Shown here: piece by piece, positions 48,273 through 60,539 of the stretch
How the letters are laid out: each line of letters opens with the position of its first letter
How positions within the stretch are numbered: the stretch's first letter is position 1
Source: Magicicada septendecula
Lineage: Eukaryota > Arthropoda > Insecta > Hemiptera > Cicadidae
Length of the DNA stretch: 64,000 nt
Reading direction: 5' to 3'
Assembly: GCA_034769895.1 (NCBI GenBank)
Contig: CM068367.1
Location: 121,929,927-121,993,926 of the forward strand
The notes under the pieces: generated by a model
The model's input: only the letters and a program-made list of their open reading frames with translations
Told to the model about the DNA's origin: nothing
Database searches by the model: none
Translations under genes and position numbers: made by a program

Positions 48273-48984
48273 GATAAACGGGTTTATGAGAACATCAAAC
48301 TCTGTAAAACATTTCAATCACCATAAACACGCGCCAAGTAATACACGTAAATGGAAATAGTAATTTGTAATAGTGATCACTGCACCATGAATAAGCTGAC
48401 ACTGGTTTACAGAACCCGTGTGTGTGTAGCTCCCCTAACACCTCGTGCGGCATAGTTAACCATCACCTATCCGGTTCGCACCGGTATGTTGTGGAACCAG
48501 TCAGTCGGTTAATAGTGTAGGAAAACTAAATAACTCATACGTAATACTGATTCCTATTAATAACATAATGGTATTCTGATGTTAATAATACTCTGCGCGA
48601 GTGAAATAGTAAACATCTCGTGAATATGCGGTTAGTGACCGTGAGTGAGAGTGTTGCGTATTCTCCGCGGCTGCGATACCTGTTACAACGTTTGTCCTCT
48701 TACTGTTGTGTTAATATTTATAAACATTAATGTTTGTAAAGTTTTCATTATTTAATAGTTATTAACAACGTGTCCATTTCGATATAATATTGTGTGTGTC
48801 ACGTTCTGCTAGCTACTTGTGTTTATCCTTTAGATGTGTCTTTTAAAAGTTCGCAGAATTAATCGTGAGACACAATTGTCATCGAACGCCACTGCTGCCA
48901 ACAGAAACAGCAGCGTAACCCGAACGTTATTACAGGATACAAGGGTGTGAGCAACATCCCGATGTAAATATTTTTCTTAAGGCT

Positions 48985-49130
48985 CGTGGTTAATAGGCTC
49001 AAAGGAAGACTTAGAATTAGGCTGAAAGATCAGGTGGAGGAGGATTTGAGAAGTGTTGATATTAGAAATTCGAAGGCTATAACGAATCTCATAGGAAGGC
49101 CGGTCCTGTGTGGGTTTTGGAGCCACAGCT
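48985..49130 (+). mobile_element. LINE ORF2 C-terminal tail fragment
   Basis: The plus strand reads VVNRLKGRLRIRLKDQVEED, then LRSVDIRNSKAITNLIGRPV and a stop after WSHS. It resembles the GRPRxRWxDxVEEDLRxxxxRxW tail of RTE-like ORF2 proteins. Short and partly degraded, so the call is moderate. Confidence 0.5.
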
Positions 49131-50460
49131 GAAGTTGGTTATGATGAAATTACGGACAGGAGAGGAGTAATTGTCACCATTATCATACACCCTGGATACA
49201 AATTAATACTGATTACATGTCCCCTGAAAATACTAAACATAAGTTTACATTTTTAATAAATATTATATTATTAGTAAATAACATTAATATATATTTATCA
49301 TTTAAATTTATATTTTTTAAGAAAACAATAGAATTTTTTTCATGAGCTAAGCAGATCTTTTCTCCAATTTCGACAGATGCTATAACTTCTAAATACTTCC
49401 TCTGCATACTACTTCTCTGATGAACTTTTATATATCTATGATAAACGGTGCATGTAAAATGAACTTGTAATTGATTTGCTCTAATTGGCTGCAACTAGAT
49501 CTTTGTGGGCTGTTCCTGTTACTAACTATAATGTATTTTGTAGTTTTTTACTTAATTCTCTTGGCTAGTATATCTTTTTGGTTGATGAACAATCGCCAAA
49601 AAGAGATAGCGTATAGGCTGCAAATTGAGATTCCTTGTACGGTGAAGGTTTGCAGTCGTACAGACAGATCGAGAAATAGTGACGATGGACAGAAGTAACA
49701 ATATTTTTATCACACATAATAAAATAAAAGACAGAGTTACACATTTTCTGGGCAAACATATCGTGTGCTAATACAAGAAAGGGAAGAACAAGAAGGAGAG
49801 GAGGAAGACGTATAAGAAAAGGAGAAACTGAAGAAAAAGAGGAAGTAAATATACTATCTGACTCAAGAAAATATTCCATTTACTTATTTAATTCTTTTTG
49901 AGTAAATTTTTTTTCCTTTAGACGACATTCTTTTTTAGATTTATGAGCTTTGTGAACATTCAGGTTAATGTGGGTAATTTTTACAGTAAAACTGAAGAAA
50001 CGATAACATTGTAGGGAAATGAAAATGCTTTCGACAACTTAAGACGTATAAAACTTTCATGGAATTGCACCACGTTGTTGGCGACAAATATAAATTTTCT
50101 CACTTGCGCCAAGTTTTGGAGCGCCAAATACATCTTATTTGGGTTTCAATTGTAATTATTATTTTTAATTTTAAGTATAAAATGCTGGGCGCCAGAGATA
50201 ATTAGGAATCTCAGGGTGTTGTTAATAACAACTCTTATGTTCAGATGCTAATTAAAAGATATTATATTTACCATTTGAATACAATTAATATATAACATAT
50301 ATATCATCGTTTCAATTTGACAGGTCAATTACTTCTCAATTACTACTAACTTCTTATCCCTAGTTAATCATTACAAGAACTTCATGGATACAGTTAATAT
50401 CATTTACCATTTATGAACGCTTAATTAGTCCATTGACTATGCTTTCAGATTTATGAGATT
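49131..50460. other. Non-coding stretch
   Basis: AT-rich, with a purine-rich patch at 49770-49850. Chance frames of up to 104 codons, no domain. Confidence 0.5.
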
Positions 50461-50461
50461 A

Positions 50462-50645
50462 ATTACACATTAAAAATTATTTATCATCAATAAAATTTAA
50501 TGAACACATAAACATTAGTTATCATCAATAAGAAATTAATAAACACATGAAATATTATTTATTATTAATAAGAGATTAATGAACATATGAAATATTATTT
50601 ATCATTAATAAAAGATTAATGAACATATGAAATATTATCGATTAT
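50462..50645. repeat. 40-bp tandem repeat, about 4.5 units
   Basis: The unit GAACATATGAAATATTATTT plus ATCATTAATAAAAGATTAAT recurs at 50502, 50541, 50581 and 50621, with the two right-hand copies nearly identical and the left ones diverged. A minisatellite. Confidence 0.92.
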
Positions 50646-51179
50646 TAACAAGTTACTCTTGAAACTAGAAAATCTCCTTCTTTCTCAACATAAATTAACA
50701 TTAATCAATGGCATGACTTAATATCTAACATTTCAGAAATATCAAACTATCATTCAAAATTTATATTAAATATTTATACTTCGTACTCCTATTCTAGGTC
50801 GTAAGATATAAAACTTTTCAGCGTCTGAACAATTCATAGGTTCTTTTAGAATGAAACGGGTTAAACTGAGTAGACAATTATATTACATGCAATTATTTGA
50901 TTACAACATTTAATGTGATACGGTTACTTGAATTCGATTATCCATTTCTCCGTCTTGCTCGTCCCACACTTTACACATCACAACTCAATTTGTATTACTC
51001 TGCTTTTATTTTATTCACCACACTCGCGATAATCATTCGTCTCCACGTCCTCCGAAACTTTGACTTTTCATACGGTCGCGCACATAATAAATAAGACTTC
51101 TTCGCACTTGATGCCGCGCACAGAATAAATAATACTACTTAACTTACTGATTCTCCGATTCTTGATTCTGACTGTCGAT

Positions 51180-51310
51180 TGACGATTGTCTAATTTACTG
51201 AACGACTGAGTAACTAACTAACTAACTGATTGATTTGACTGACTTTACTGATTTCACTGACTTTAACTGATTTCGACTGTCTCTTTTGATTTCACTGACT
51301 GACTGACTCA
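51180..51310. repeat. GACT/AACT-rich degenerate tetranucleotide tract
   Basis: Imperfect ACTGA, AACT and GACT repeats, ending in GACTGACTGACTC at about 51296-51308. On the minus strand it follows a TATAAAAG motif (51334-51341), which could belong to an LTR leader. Confidence 0.8.
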
Positions 51311-51719
51311 TTAAGTTCCTGCATCAGTTACTTTTATAGTTTCACCTAATCTTCCCTTACTGCCGCTACTCTTAAAATTACCATCATTGGCTGACATTCG
51401 AACGTGTTGCCGGTAAGTTTGAAATTGTCCAGTAACCACTCGAAATAACTTCGCGCGCAGAGGTGACGCTTTCTATGATTGGTGAATCTTATAGACGCGC
51501 ACTTTTTGCCGCGAGACCGTTTTCTCGTTAAAAAAGAGAAATCTGCTTTCTCTACCACCCCCGTTATGACGTATCACTCTTTGTATTTTGAAGGCCGAAA
51601 ACACCCTAAATCTAACGGTACTGCATATTTTTTGCTGTTTTTAACAAACAAAGCGTTTTATATCTTTACGACTTAGAAAGTTGTACTTACGATACAATTT
51701 TACGCTGGGTCGGCGCCAA

Positions 51720-51898
51720 TGTGTCGCCTCGCCAATACAAACCTCTCACTTATATAACGACTACTCGGTATAATTCTTATCTGTATGTTCATTTATTAAC
51801 ATTACTAAAATTAATATTAATAGTCTACATCGAAATATGTAATTGATATAAATGTGTTTTATTATAGAACTAGCTGTAACCGATAGTGTTACGTTACA
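51720..51898 (-). mobile_element. Possible short LTR with adjacent primer-binding site
   Basis: Read on the minus strand, a 179-bp segment starts TGTAACGTAACAC, ends GGCGACACA (TG...CA ends), contains ATAAATG and a TTATATAAG TATA-like box about 50 bp before its end. One base later comes TGGCGCCGACCCAGCG (51718-51703). A TGG-starting tRNA-complementary stretch one base after an LTR end is the standard primer-binding-site layout, and TGGCGCC starts are common in Gypsy-like elements. No gag/pol frame follows on the minus strand and no second LTR was found, so it is a remnant at best. Confidence 0.4.
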
Positions 51899-52343
51899 AC
51901 GTTTCTATACAGACTCCTCTTCTGTAAGTAAATTATAAAAAAAACGTGTTTGTGTCTCTTCAACGTCTATTTGTTGGTGACGCCACAGGGGTAGGCTATC
52001 TTCAGTGTAGTATGTGTTATAAGATGCCTGATTTGAAGTCAGTGTAGGTGTGGATTGACAGCTGCACCCACCCACCCACCACATAGAAAACTGACATCCT
52101 CCGTAGGAAGACATCGGAGGGGATGTTGAAACTACAAGAGGAAAACGTATGAAATATGAACGCAGTCACAGCCAACATCTGTATAAGGTTAACCTGTAAG
52201 GTGAAATTACAATAATAATTTTACTTGCAGAAGTAATTTAATATTTGAAGAACTATTCATAATATAGGAAACCTGCAGGAAATATTGAAGAGTTGCGTAC
52301 AAAATAAAGATATATACATAAAATCAAATTGTAATTACTTATG

Positions 52344-52424
52344 CAAGTATATTGTATTATTTTTATCGTTTTAATTAACGTTTTATAGGTTAATTAAAAC
52401 GGTAAAAATAATACAATCTACTTG
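52344..52424. repeat. Inverted repeat, about 36-bp arms, 9-bp loop
   Basis: The arm 52344-52379 (CAAGTATATTGTATTATTTT and onward) is the reverse complement of 52389-52424 with two mismatches. The loop is GTTTTATAG. It would form a long AT-rich hairpin as RNA or a cruciform in DNA. Confidence 0.92.
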
Positions 52425-52744
52425 GAGAAATAATACAATTTGATATTATCAGAATCCCGTAAGAAATTCGAAATGTTACTTATAAAGAAATTATATATAC
52501 ACATCTACTGAATAGTTAGTTGATTATTTCTTGTATGTGTGTGTGATGTTAATATAAAGGTACCCATGTGAATTTTGATATACAATACCATACTACCGGT
52601 TAATTTGGAAGCTCCTGCACGTATCGTGATAGAACAATAACAGTTGTTATTAGAAATAAATTCATTCCACTTATTTTTTTTAAGAGGTGCATCATATCCG
52701 TTCAGTACCTGGAGTAATTATGCGTACCAATGAATTGCCAGCTT

Positions 52745-52803
52745 TTCTTGGGTTCGGGCCAACAACGCAGAATGATTTATCCATTAGGCCACGGGGTGAA
52801 CGT
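52745..52803 (-). tRNA. tRNA-Arg-like remnant (pseudogene or SINE head)
   Basis: The minus strand reads ACCCCGTGGCCTAATGGATA, which matches the start and A box of arginine tRNAs (GTGGCCTAATGGATA). The expected B box GGTTCGAGTCC is replaced by a poor TTGGCCCGAACCCAAG stretch and the anticodon arm does not fold well. So it is a tRNA-derived SINE fragment or pseudogene, not a working tRNA. Confidence 0.35.
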
Positions 52804-52809
52804 TTATTG

Positions 52810-55800
52810 CGTGTCACGTAACTTCTAATTAGAACAGCAGCTACATCTTGTCTGTAATAATATTATACTGTGTGTCGTAATTTAGTTTATTCCTGCTGAT
52901 TAGTAATCGAGTAGAAAAAGCGAATACGAATGAAAATGACAAATTAATATATCTGAAACTGTCGTGGTGCATTAAAATTTCGGACATTTATTAACGGCAA
53001 TGTAAAAATACTGTACTATTAAAAATTAAAGCCTCATCCAAAATTTTTCCTTCCAACGAATATTATGTAAAGCAACTTTACATAATCGCTTACACGCTGT
53101 CCGTGTTACTAAACACCTTCCTTCCATTCTGATTCCATTGCTGTCCAGCAATTTGGGATATATAAACCCGAACTTGTCAGTCAGACGATGAGACGTTTGA
53201 ACGAATACTACCATAATGAACTTGTAGGGCCTACAAGCTACAGCTGGGCGGAGAGGCAATGACAGGCTCCGTATTCTGTCTGTCACCACTCGAACAGAAG
53301 TAAATAAAACGCATCGCGGAAAGTGTGTAACAAGGTGAAAGTATACTGTTTGGTACTGTGCATGCAACTGTGTCGGATTATCAGTGTTCCATTATATGTA
53401 AATTATTTTACTTGTTACCATATTTTTTTTGTAAAATTGTGTAAACTAATACGCACAATTTTATTATAAAATATTAAAACATCTATGTGGTTGATTTGCT
53501 ATTTCAAAGTTTAGGTATAGGTTATGTATAGTTATCAGACTTCACTGTCGTGGGCAGGGTATGCTTCCCGTCAAGTAACGATGGTAGTGTGGCCAACCAG
53601 CCCATCATTTGTACTTCATGCTGTAATCCTGATGGCATACTATTTTCCACAAGCCGAATCGACCTGAGGGCTGGAAAACTCACTTAGATATTTTGGCGCG
53701 CCTGAGAGTTTAAACCCGGATTCACTACATTAGTAACCATATCTTTTGAGCTACTCAGTCCCCTCCAGAAGCTTTTATTAATAAAAGAAAATATATTAAG
53801 TTGCGTAATAGTAATGAAAATTATATTTTATAGATAACGTGATTAACCCAAGTCATTATAAGATTTTCTGTAAACTTTATAATATACGCAAAATATTAAT
53901 GTGATCTATGAAACTGTTTTCATTAAAAATAAAAAAAATAAACCGTTATTTGTATTAAACGTTTGGCTGTCAATGTCACGTCACGCTCTACAGGAAGATT
54001 ATTAGTGTATTAATTTTAAGAAGAAAGCTAATAACAAAAATAGTAGTCACAAATCCATGGAATTGAAAATAGCAACGGAATGTCAAGGCGATTTTTGATA
54101 GCTGTGGGTATATTTTCGCATTTTAATATAAAATAATTATTGACAGTTTTATTGAAACATTAACTCAAATTGTGTAATTCTTATGCACATTTATTATAAG
54201 GTTAACTGCAGCCATATTATTGTTTTACTTACTGACGGTGTTTGACGACCCACCTAATATTTTCCGCTACCAACTGATAGAGCACCACCCAAACTTTGGT
54301 AACCACTGCACAGAAATGTTAATTACAGTATGTCGACAGAAGAATTAAGATGTTGAAAAAATACGTTTTACGCCGCTGAGCGCGTGGGACGCGTGTTAGT
54401 AACCCCCCCTCCCAAATATAGGTTAATGGGTTCTGTAACCGCTGCGATATAATCTATCTATTTGCAGGCCTATTTGCGGAGAGAAGGAAGATTGAGTCGA
54501 TCCTTCACTACTACGGTCTTTTTCTTCCAGCGAGTTTTATCTGCCGAGAGGGAATTGTGTACAAACCGAAGGGAGTCCGGGGATTTTATAGGCAACCCAA
54601 GTATGAGCAGAGTTGTCGACACGGTTTTCAACGGACGCCTGCGCGATTCACAACGACAATTATGAATTCCGGACAGTAGGCTAAGTAGCGTAATAAATAT
54701 TAAACAGTGGTACCACTACCACGACGTAGAACACAGAGGGAACATTGTCCGCGCCGTCACTACTAATGAGGATGTTCACGTCATTTCCATTTATACTTAA
54801 TTGTGCGTGTACATCACCGTTATGTTTATTACTCATTTCTGTGTGTGTGTGTTTTGTTGCTGGTACAGAGCGACAATGAGAACTGGGGAAGATGGAAATG
54901 TATCAACTAGAACCGCAGCTACAGAATTGTTAAAATAAAATTATCAGTTTGTGCATTCTGTTATTTTACGTCTTTGCTTGGTTTGGATTTAATAAGTTCG
55001 TGTCATATGCATAATCTTTAAAACTTTATCACTTCTTAGGAGGACGTTCAAGTGATAAGATCCAAATATATTGGATATATGTTATATTAGAGCACGGAAA
55101 TAATTTCAGGATATATTCTATAAATAAAAATAAATTATTTAAATAAGTTTCGGAAACGCGTTGTTCTCGAGTTACGTCTAGCGAAAAGTTTCTCCGTGTT
55201 TGTCCACCAACAGAAAGATGAGACTACCTTGGGATACAAATTATTGGACACAATTGGCATTTTAAAATGTTTTTTGACGTGAAAAAATTTGGTTCTAGAA
55301 CTCTATAGTTCCAATACTTTCTGAGAAAGTTATTGTAAAGATCAAAAGCATTGGAGGCAAAAAATCAAACAATTTTTTAGGTTTGGCATATTTTACATTG
55401 TTAAATAATGAATAATATTACTGTTAGGCCACTAAACAAATAAAGCATTGTAAAAAAATTGTAGAATATTTAATTATGTGAAAATGAATGCAAGTAAAGT
55501 GAATTGAAAAAACAAAAGATTAAGTAATATAAAAGAAATGCTATATCAATCTTATCTATACTAATATTTTCCGTGAATAAAGAAACATGGTCACAGAGAC
55601 GCCCTCGATCACTGAATCCTCGAGTAAATGACATGATAATACGTACACATGGTCGTAAGATTACTTGCGTAGGATACGACTGAAATCAAATTCCCACCTA
55701 TGTTTAACGTTAAAGGCTGATGACAGCTATCATTTCACACCGCGTTGGCATTTGATTTTGCCAACATGATTAGAAACGTTCGTTGGTCTGAAAGTGTCTG

Positions 55801-56185
55801 ACCCCTTGCTCGCAACGGATATTTTCTGAGCGTGTGTCCCAGATGTAGTAAGGAGGCCTACTTGCGTTTCACGTTTCTGTAAGAATCGATGAGCGGTGTG
55901 TTTCACGCGCTCTCAGAAGGGATTCAGGAAGAAATGTACTTCATAAGTATGAGGAATGAACAAATCCAAAATCCGAACAAATCCTGATAAATCTAATTCA
56001 CTTACAATGACACCAGTATAATTTTATTTCTTTTCCTACACGGCTTGAATTTAGGCAGATTATTTGCAATGGTACCCAATGGTTTCTTCTCGCCCCAATA
56101 TCAGGTTGTGTATATTAGGTTTTCCCAGTTACCTGTCACTGCTTACCCTGTCCGTATGTTCAACGCAATTTCTTATTTATATAGC
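52810..56185. other. Long non-coding stretch
   Basis: Chance frames of up to 113 codons. At 54475-54661 an acceptor-like TCTATTTGCAG is followed by a 67-codon open frame of mixed composition, too weak to call an exon. The segment 53550-53760, moderately GC-rich with a TTTAAACCCGGATTCACTAC end, may be a SINE-like relic. Confidence 0.35.
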
Positions 56186-56188
56186 GTA

Positions 56189-56422
<234 letters not shown>

Positions 56423-56434
56423 AGACGGGCTCTC

Positions 56435-56437
<3 letters not shown>

Positions 56438-56500
<63 letters not shown>
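56438..56500. repeat. (CT)n microsatellite
   Basis: About 31 CT units, separated from the (CA)n tract by 18 bp (AGAGACGGGCTCTCTCA), which contains a small GAGA...TCTC hairpin. Confidence 0.98.
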
Positions 56501-56502
<2 letters not shown>

Positions 56503-57036
56503 CCCATATCTCTGATTGTGCTATATATTTTGTTATTTAGTTTAATTTATATTGATATGAAATTCAATATTATATTGTGTAATTCTCCTCGAGGGGCTGA
56601 CTTGAGACGAAGAGACAGAGACACGAAATCAGCCGGATTATCACTTCCACTGCGTGGCTATCTTGTTATCTGCTGACGGTATCAAGTCCATACGGTACGC
56701 GAACATATCAAGTGAATCTTTCTGCAAAGTAAACGAAAACCATTGTTACCTTAGGGAAAAATCTAATCTGGACGAAGATATTCTTCTTCTTCTCCATTCC
56801 ACATATTAGGCTCTAGTTGACCTGTCATGGAACCCATTTTCTCACCTCGGTCTATCAACATCCGTTTTCCCACTAAATTTCCGAGGCTCGTATGACTTAT
56901 GTGTTTACCTGGTTTTATTTAAGCTCGTTAGTGAACTACTGAAAACCCTCCCAACCTGGAGGATCAGGGAGACTTCTGTAGGCCTAAGAGTTACTATTCC
57001 TTAGTCGAGGGGCATCGGTTTTAGGACGCCGGAGAC
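56501..57036. other. Non-coding stretch
   Basis: No gene or element recognised between the microsatellite and the LINE fragment at 57160. Confidence 0.5.
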
Positions 57037-57159
57037 TTGTTCTTACACTTTCCGTCAGAGGTGGATTTCGGTGGCTTTGCAAATGTTATTTCTGCTGTTG
57101 AACGAGTTTTAGTATTTACAGTATCCACCTATCCAGTCGCATTTATAGTATCCAGTTGC

Positions 57160-57450
57160 ATCCAAGCAGCTGAAATGAGATTTCTCAGGCACGTGGCAGG
57201 GTATACTCTCAATGATCATAGAAGAAACACAGATATACGGCAGGAACTAAATATTATGAGTATACTCAACACGATCGCCCGGTATCGGCTAAATTGGTGG
57301 GATCATCTTTGCGAATGGATGACTCCCGCATCCCCAAACAACTATGGAACTATAAGCCGAGGGGACGGAGAGGTGTGGGAGCGCTGGAGTGACCAGCTCT
57401 AATCTTTGCCTATTTGAGACCGGAACAAACCATTCTTGGTTTAACCCTTG
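57160..57450 (+). mobile_element. LINE ORF2 3' end (RTE-like), frame largely intact
   Basis: The plus strand encodes AAEMRFLRHVAGYTLNDHRR, NTDIRQELNIMSILNTIARY, RLNWWDHL and, at the end, ISRGDGEVWERWSDQL and a stop at 57400-57402. This is the classic AAEMRFLRxVAGYTLxDHxRNxxIRxELNIxxLxxxIxxYRxNWxxHL tail of RTE-like LINEs. The final arginine-rich GRRxVGRPRxRW motif is altered. A GAAGAAGATGATGATGA simple tail follows at 57450-57467. The upstream reverse transcriptase is missing. Confidence 0.87.
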
Positions 57451-57699
57451 AAGAAGATGATGATGACCTGTCGACATCAGTGGTCACCCTAAGTTCTTCA
57501 CCCACACTCTACAATTAAACAGGAACAGATGGAATGGAGGCGTAAGAATACTGGGTGCACGAGCTGGGTCGTTGAGGGACATACTTCGTCTGACTCCTCG
57601 GCTGAGACCTGGCCTGCAAGGGAGGGTCTACCAGTAGATACGATACCGCAGGCGTATAATTGTAAATACGTGGTAATAAACAGGTATCTACGATATCAA

Positions 57700-57830
57700 A
57701 TCTACTAGAATGAATCTAAGACTTTAGCTGTACGATAGTGAAGTGTGGATGTTGAACTGTCGCTGTCGGCACGAAGATCGTATACAGACTGAGGAGATGA
57801 CATTCTGAAGCCATACGGATACAGTGACGA
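57700..57830 (+). mobile_element. LINE ORF2 fragment
   Basis: The plus strand encodes LYDSEVWMLNCRCRHEDRIQ and TEEMTF before a stop, matching LLYGSExWxxxxxxxxRIQAAEMRFLR of RTE-like ORF2. It represents the region just upstream of that seen at 57160, so it is either a separate insertion or a rearranged part of the same one. Heavily degraded. Confidence 0.65.
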
Positions 57831-57975
57831 ATTGAGTTGAATGTATTTAGCGCACGTAGCAAATAACTTGTTTGATTAATTTTAACTTTATATGCAAAGT
57901 GAAGACTAGACGTAGTTACTAAGCGTGTAAATAATTGCGTTGCGTGTACGTAATTAATTGATTTCTCTGTTTCAG

Positions 57976-58026
57976 GTATGTTCAAGCTGTGCACCTTTCT
58001 CCATTGATCGCTACCACTGTTAAATC
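57976..58026 (+). CDS. Weak candidate internal exon (51 bp)
   Basis: TTTCTCTGTTTCAG is a strong 3' splice site and GTAAGTAA a strong 5' splice site, 51 bp apart. The only frame without a stop starts after one base (YVQAVHLSPLIATTVK). It is too short to judge coding bias. If real it could belong to the plus-strand gene beginning at 11356, but the phase does not follow directly from that exon. Confidence 0.2.
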
Positions 58027-58484
58027 GTAAGTAATATTTTTCATATTACATTCGTTCAACGACATGTCCCCGCTGCTTCTCTGTATTTCTGGTTATTTAA
58101 AATGCTTATATCGTAATAAACATTGATTAAAATTATACGTACTTATATACAACTATGAAATACATCCATTGACCGATCATTACGTACCAGGAACCCCTGA
58201 ACATAGGAAGCCGAAATTTTGCAGGGATGTTACTCTGAAGTCCTTTTATAAATTCGTCCTATAAATGTAAACTAGGGGCTGAACTCCAAAGTAATAAAGC
58301 TTTGAAAATTTGATTTTATCGAACTACCGAAGTTGTCTGATTTGTGATATCAGATTAACTGGAAGTTTAAACTAAACACGAATGTGCTGTCTGTGTTTTG
58401 AAGAATTAAATATTTATGATCAGGTGATAAAAAGAAATTCAAGATTAAAGAGAATTTATACCAGAATACTGACCTTATATACAA

Positions 58485-59092
58485 AATTTATCGATCGGAG
58501 CGAGTTCTCAGACTCGACCGTTTGGCACTGTCTGTCCGTCTATCTGTTTGGAGTGTGTCTTACGATGACTTTGAAGGCGTCAACTAACTGTCACAAAACT
58601 TGGCATGCGTGTCCATACTTTTGCACTAGAGAACCGTATTGTTTTTCGAGATTGATCCCTCCAAAAATAGGGGGGTTGGAAGGCAAAAATGTGGGAGGAG
58701 TCACCATTGTGAAAAAATCTCAAAAGCACACGTGTGGTATCAAATTGAAGGGAATTTAAACGCAACCTGAATATAGTGTTCATTTTTAAAACTTTTATAA
58801 TTTGTGGACGTCAGGGACTAAAAAGTGGATGAAAATTTTGGTAAAAATCGCAAAAATTCATATGGGATATCAAATTGAGATGAATTTTACCTAACTTCTG
58901 AATGTAGTGTTAACATTTGGAAATTAAACATTTTTTGGGACCCCAGAGCCCAAAAAAGAGATACTACTAAAGAAATAGTAGAGAAATAGGGAATTTTTGT
59001 AATTTTTCCCATAACTGAAAAATTATTTAATATCGAAATTTATGTAATAATTAATCTACTTGGTTCAAAATAGTGAACGAGCTCTGCAGCGC
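58485..59092 (+). repeat. Composite repeat family R, copy 3 (inverted relative to copies 1 and 2)
   Basis: Begins with GAGCGAGTTCTCAGACTCGA and CCGTTTGGCACTGTCTGTCC, then GGAGTGTGTCTTACGATGAC, a GGGGGGTTGG tract and two units of about 129 bp marked by TATCAAATTGA (58739, 58868) and GAATgTAGTGTT. It ends with a TTCAAAATAGTGAACGAGCT block also seen at 32871. The order is the mirror image of copies 1 and 2. No ORF. Confidence 0.7.
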
Positions 59093-59099
59093 AGGAAAC

Positions 59100-60280
59100 T
59101 TACAGTCTTGTACATGTCTTTTCGAGGGTTACATGCCTGACATGGGTTAACTGTGCTTAATATAATAGCTCGTTGCAATAAAAGAGAACTGTATTGTAGT
59201 CACAATTTAATTGAATGCAGTTTAATACCATAGCAAAACACTGGTACCAAGTTAGTTATTAAATAAACACAAGCTTGTTCATTTTCCTCTCCCTTACGTC
59301 TCTATCTTTCTGCCCGTATAGGTCTGTATGAACCTTGAACCCTCCTCCAACGTGATTTGTCACCATTGGTCATGATGCTGCATGTGTTAACAAATTAATT
59401 CCTAATGCCCACCTTTAGCAGGTTGTTTACTACTCACTTAATTCACCTTAATTTAGCTATGTCTCTTTTCCTTTGTTTGTTTGAATTTCGCAGCGTCATT
59501 TTTCTTGCTGGTTCGTTTTCCTCCTTACGGCTAAACGTCAATCTTATGCAAGTCTCGTCAATTTTATGAACTTATTACTAGTGGAACATTCCGAAAGTTA
59601 ATCGCTGAAACGTGTTTTCCATTGTCCGTTCTCGTAGTCAGCTTCCAATATTCGCCTCGGGTCCGACCTTTTGAATAAGTCATGTCGCTTTAGATTCTTT
59701 CTTGCCATCGTAGGTATTGGTTAATTTGGTTGCTACTAGAATTTTGTAGACACTAGTTTGGCGGTTTTTGTTAGTAATCGTCTTTCTAAGGATACTAAAT
59801 ATCCGTAGTTTGGCCTGTTTGCTGGCTATTATTTCTACCGAAACAAAATAAATGTAAGAAGTTAATATAAATTATTTCTTTCCAAAACTTGATTTTAGAA
59901 TAGGACCGTGAAATTTTCTCTTTTTGACCTGTAAGACTCAATAGCGTACAATCGTGTCGAGACCGATGTTTTGAACCTTCTTCTTTTTAAGACTGAGGTA
60001 TTCGATATTACTGGGTTACGAAATATTTTTTCGATATACAGAAATTAATAAAATATTATAACAACATCTAAATAAAATTGATTTCATTATTGGGCCAATA
60101 AGTAATTCTTTTGATAAAATAAGTAATCAGAAAGCTGCACCAAATGATTGGTGAAGTGAAGACTGACTGATGTTCAAGGCTGTAAGAAGAAGAAAGATAA
60201 ATTGTCTGGAGCACTGGATGAGGCTACACTGAGTGCTGAAGGCGACGTTCAAGGGAACGATGAGTGTTGTGAGGAAGGTA
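59100..60280. other. Non-coding stretch
   Basis: No exon or transposon recognised; AT-rich, with GAAGAAGAAAG at about 60185. Confidence 0.45.
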
Positions 60281-60289
60281 AAGGCAGGT

Positions 60290-60400
60290 GAATTCAGTTG
60301 AAGTTGGGAAGAGGATATGCAGACGTTCAGAGACTGACTCAGAACCGAGAGGCATGGCAAGCTGATATCTGTAGACCTGATACGGCAAAACATCAAAACA
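60290..60400 (+). mobile_element. LINE ORF2 terminal fragment
   Basis: The plus strand encodes LGRGYADVQRLTQNREAWQA then DICRPDTAKHQN, resembling the end of LINE ORF2 proteins (xxxxxxxRLAQDRxxWRxxxxxPT). The GAATTC-adjacent upstream part is degraded. Short, so moderate confidence. Confidence 0.5.
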
Positions 60401-60539
60401 CTATTGATCGACTGATTTTATTACTGAGCAGAAATACGGCTGAAAATAAGTGTCGTAAAACGAGTACTTACTTGACAAGAAAATTTACTGCCGGAAATAG
60501 CAATCGGTTAAGAAGTAACGACCTTTTATGACTGTAAGG

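Noticed and set aside
51860..51876. AACTAGCTGTAACC read as an inverted Helitron end
   Set aside because: The hairpin expected upstream is missing and the same bases fit the start of the possible LTR better.
54475..54661. 67-codon frame after a TTTGCAG acceptor
   Set aside because: No domain, mixed codon use and a second acceptor-like site inside; not enough for an exon call.
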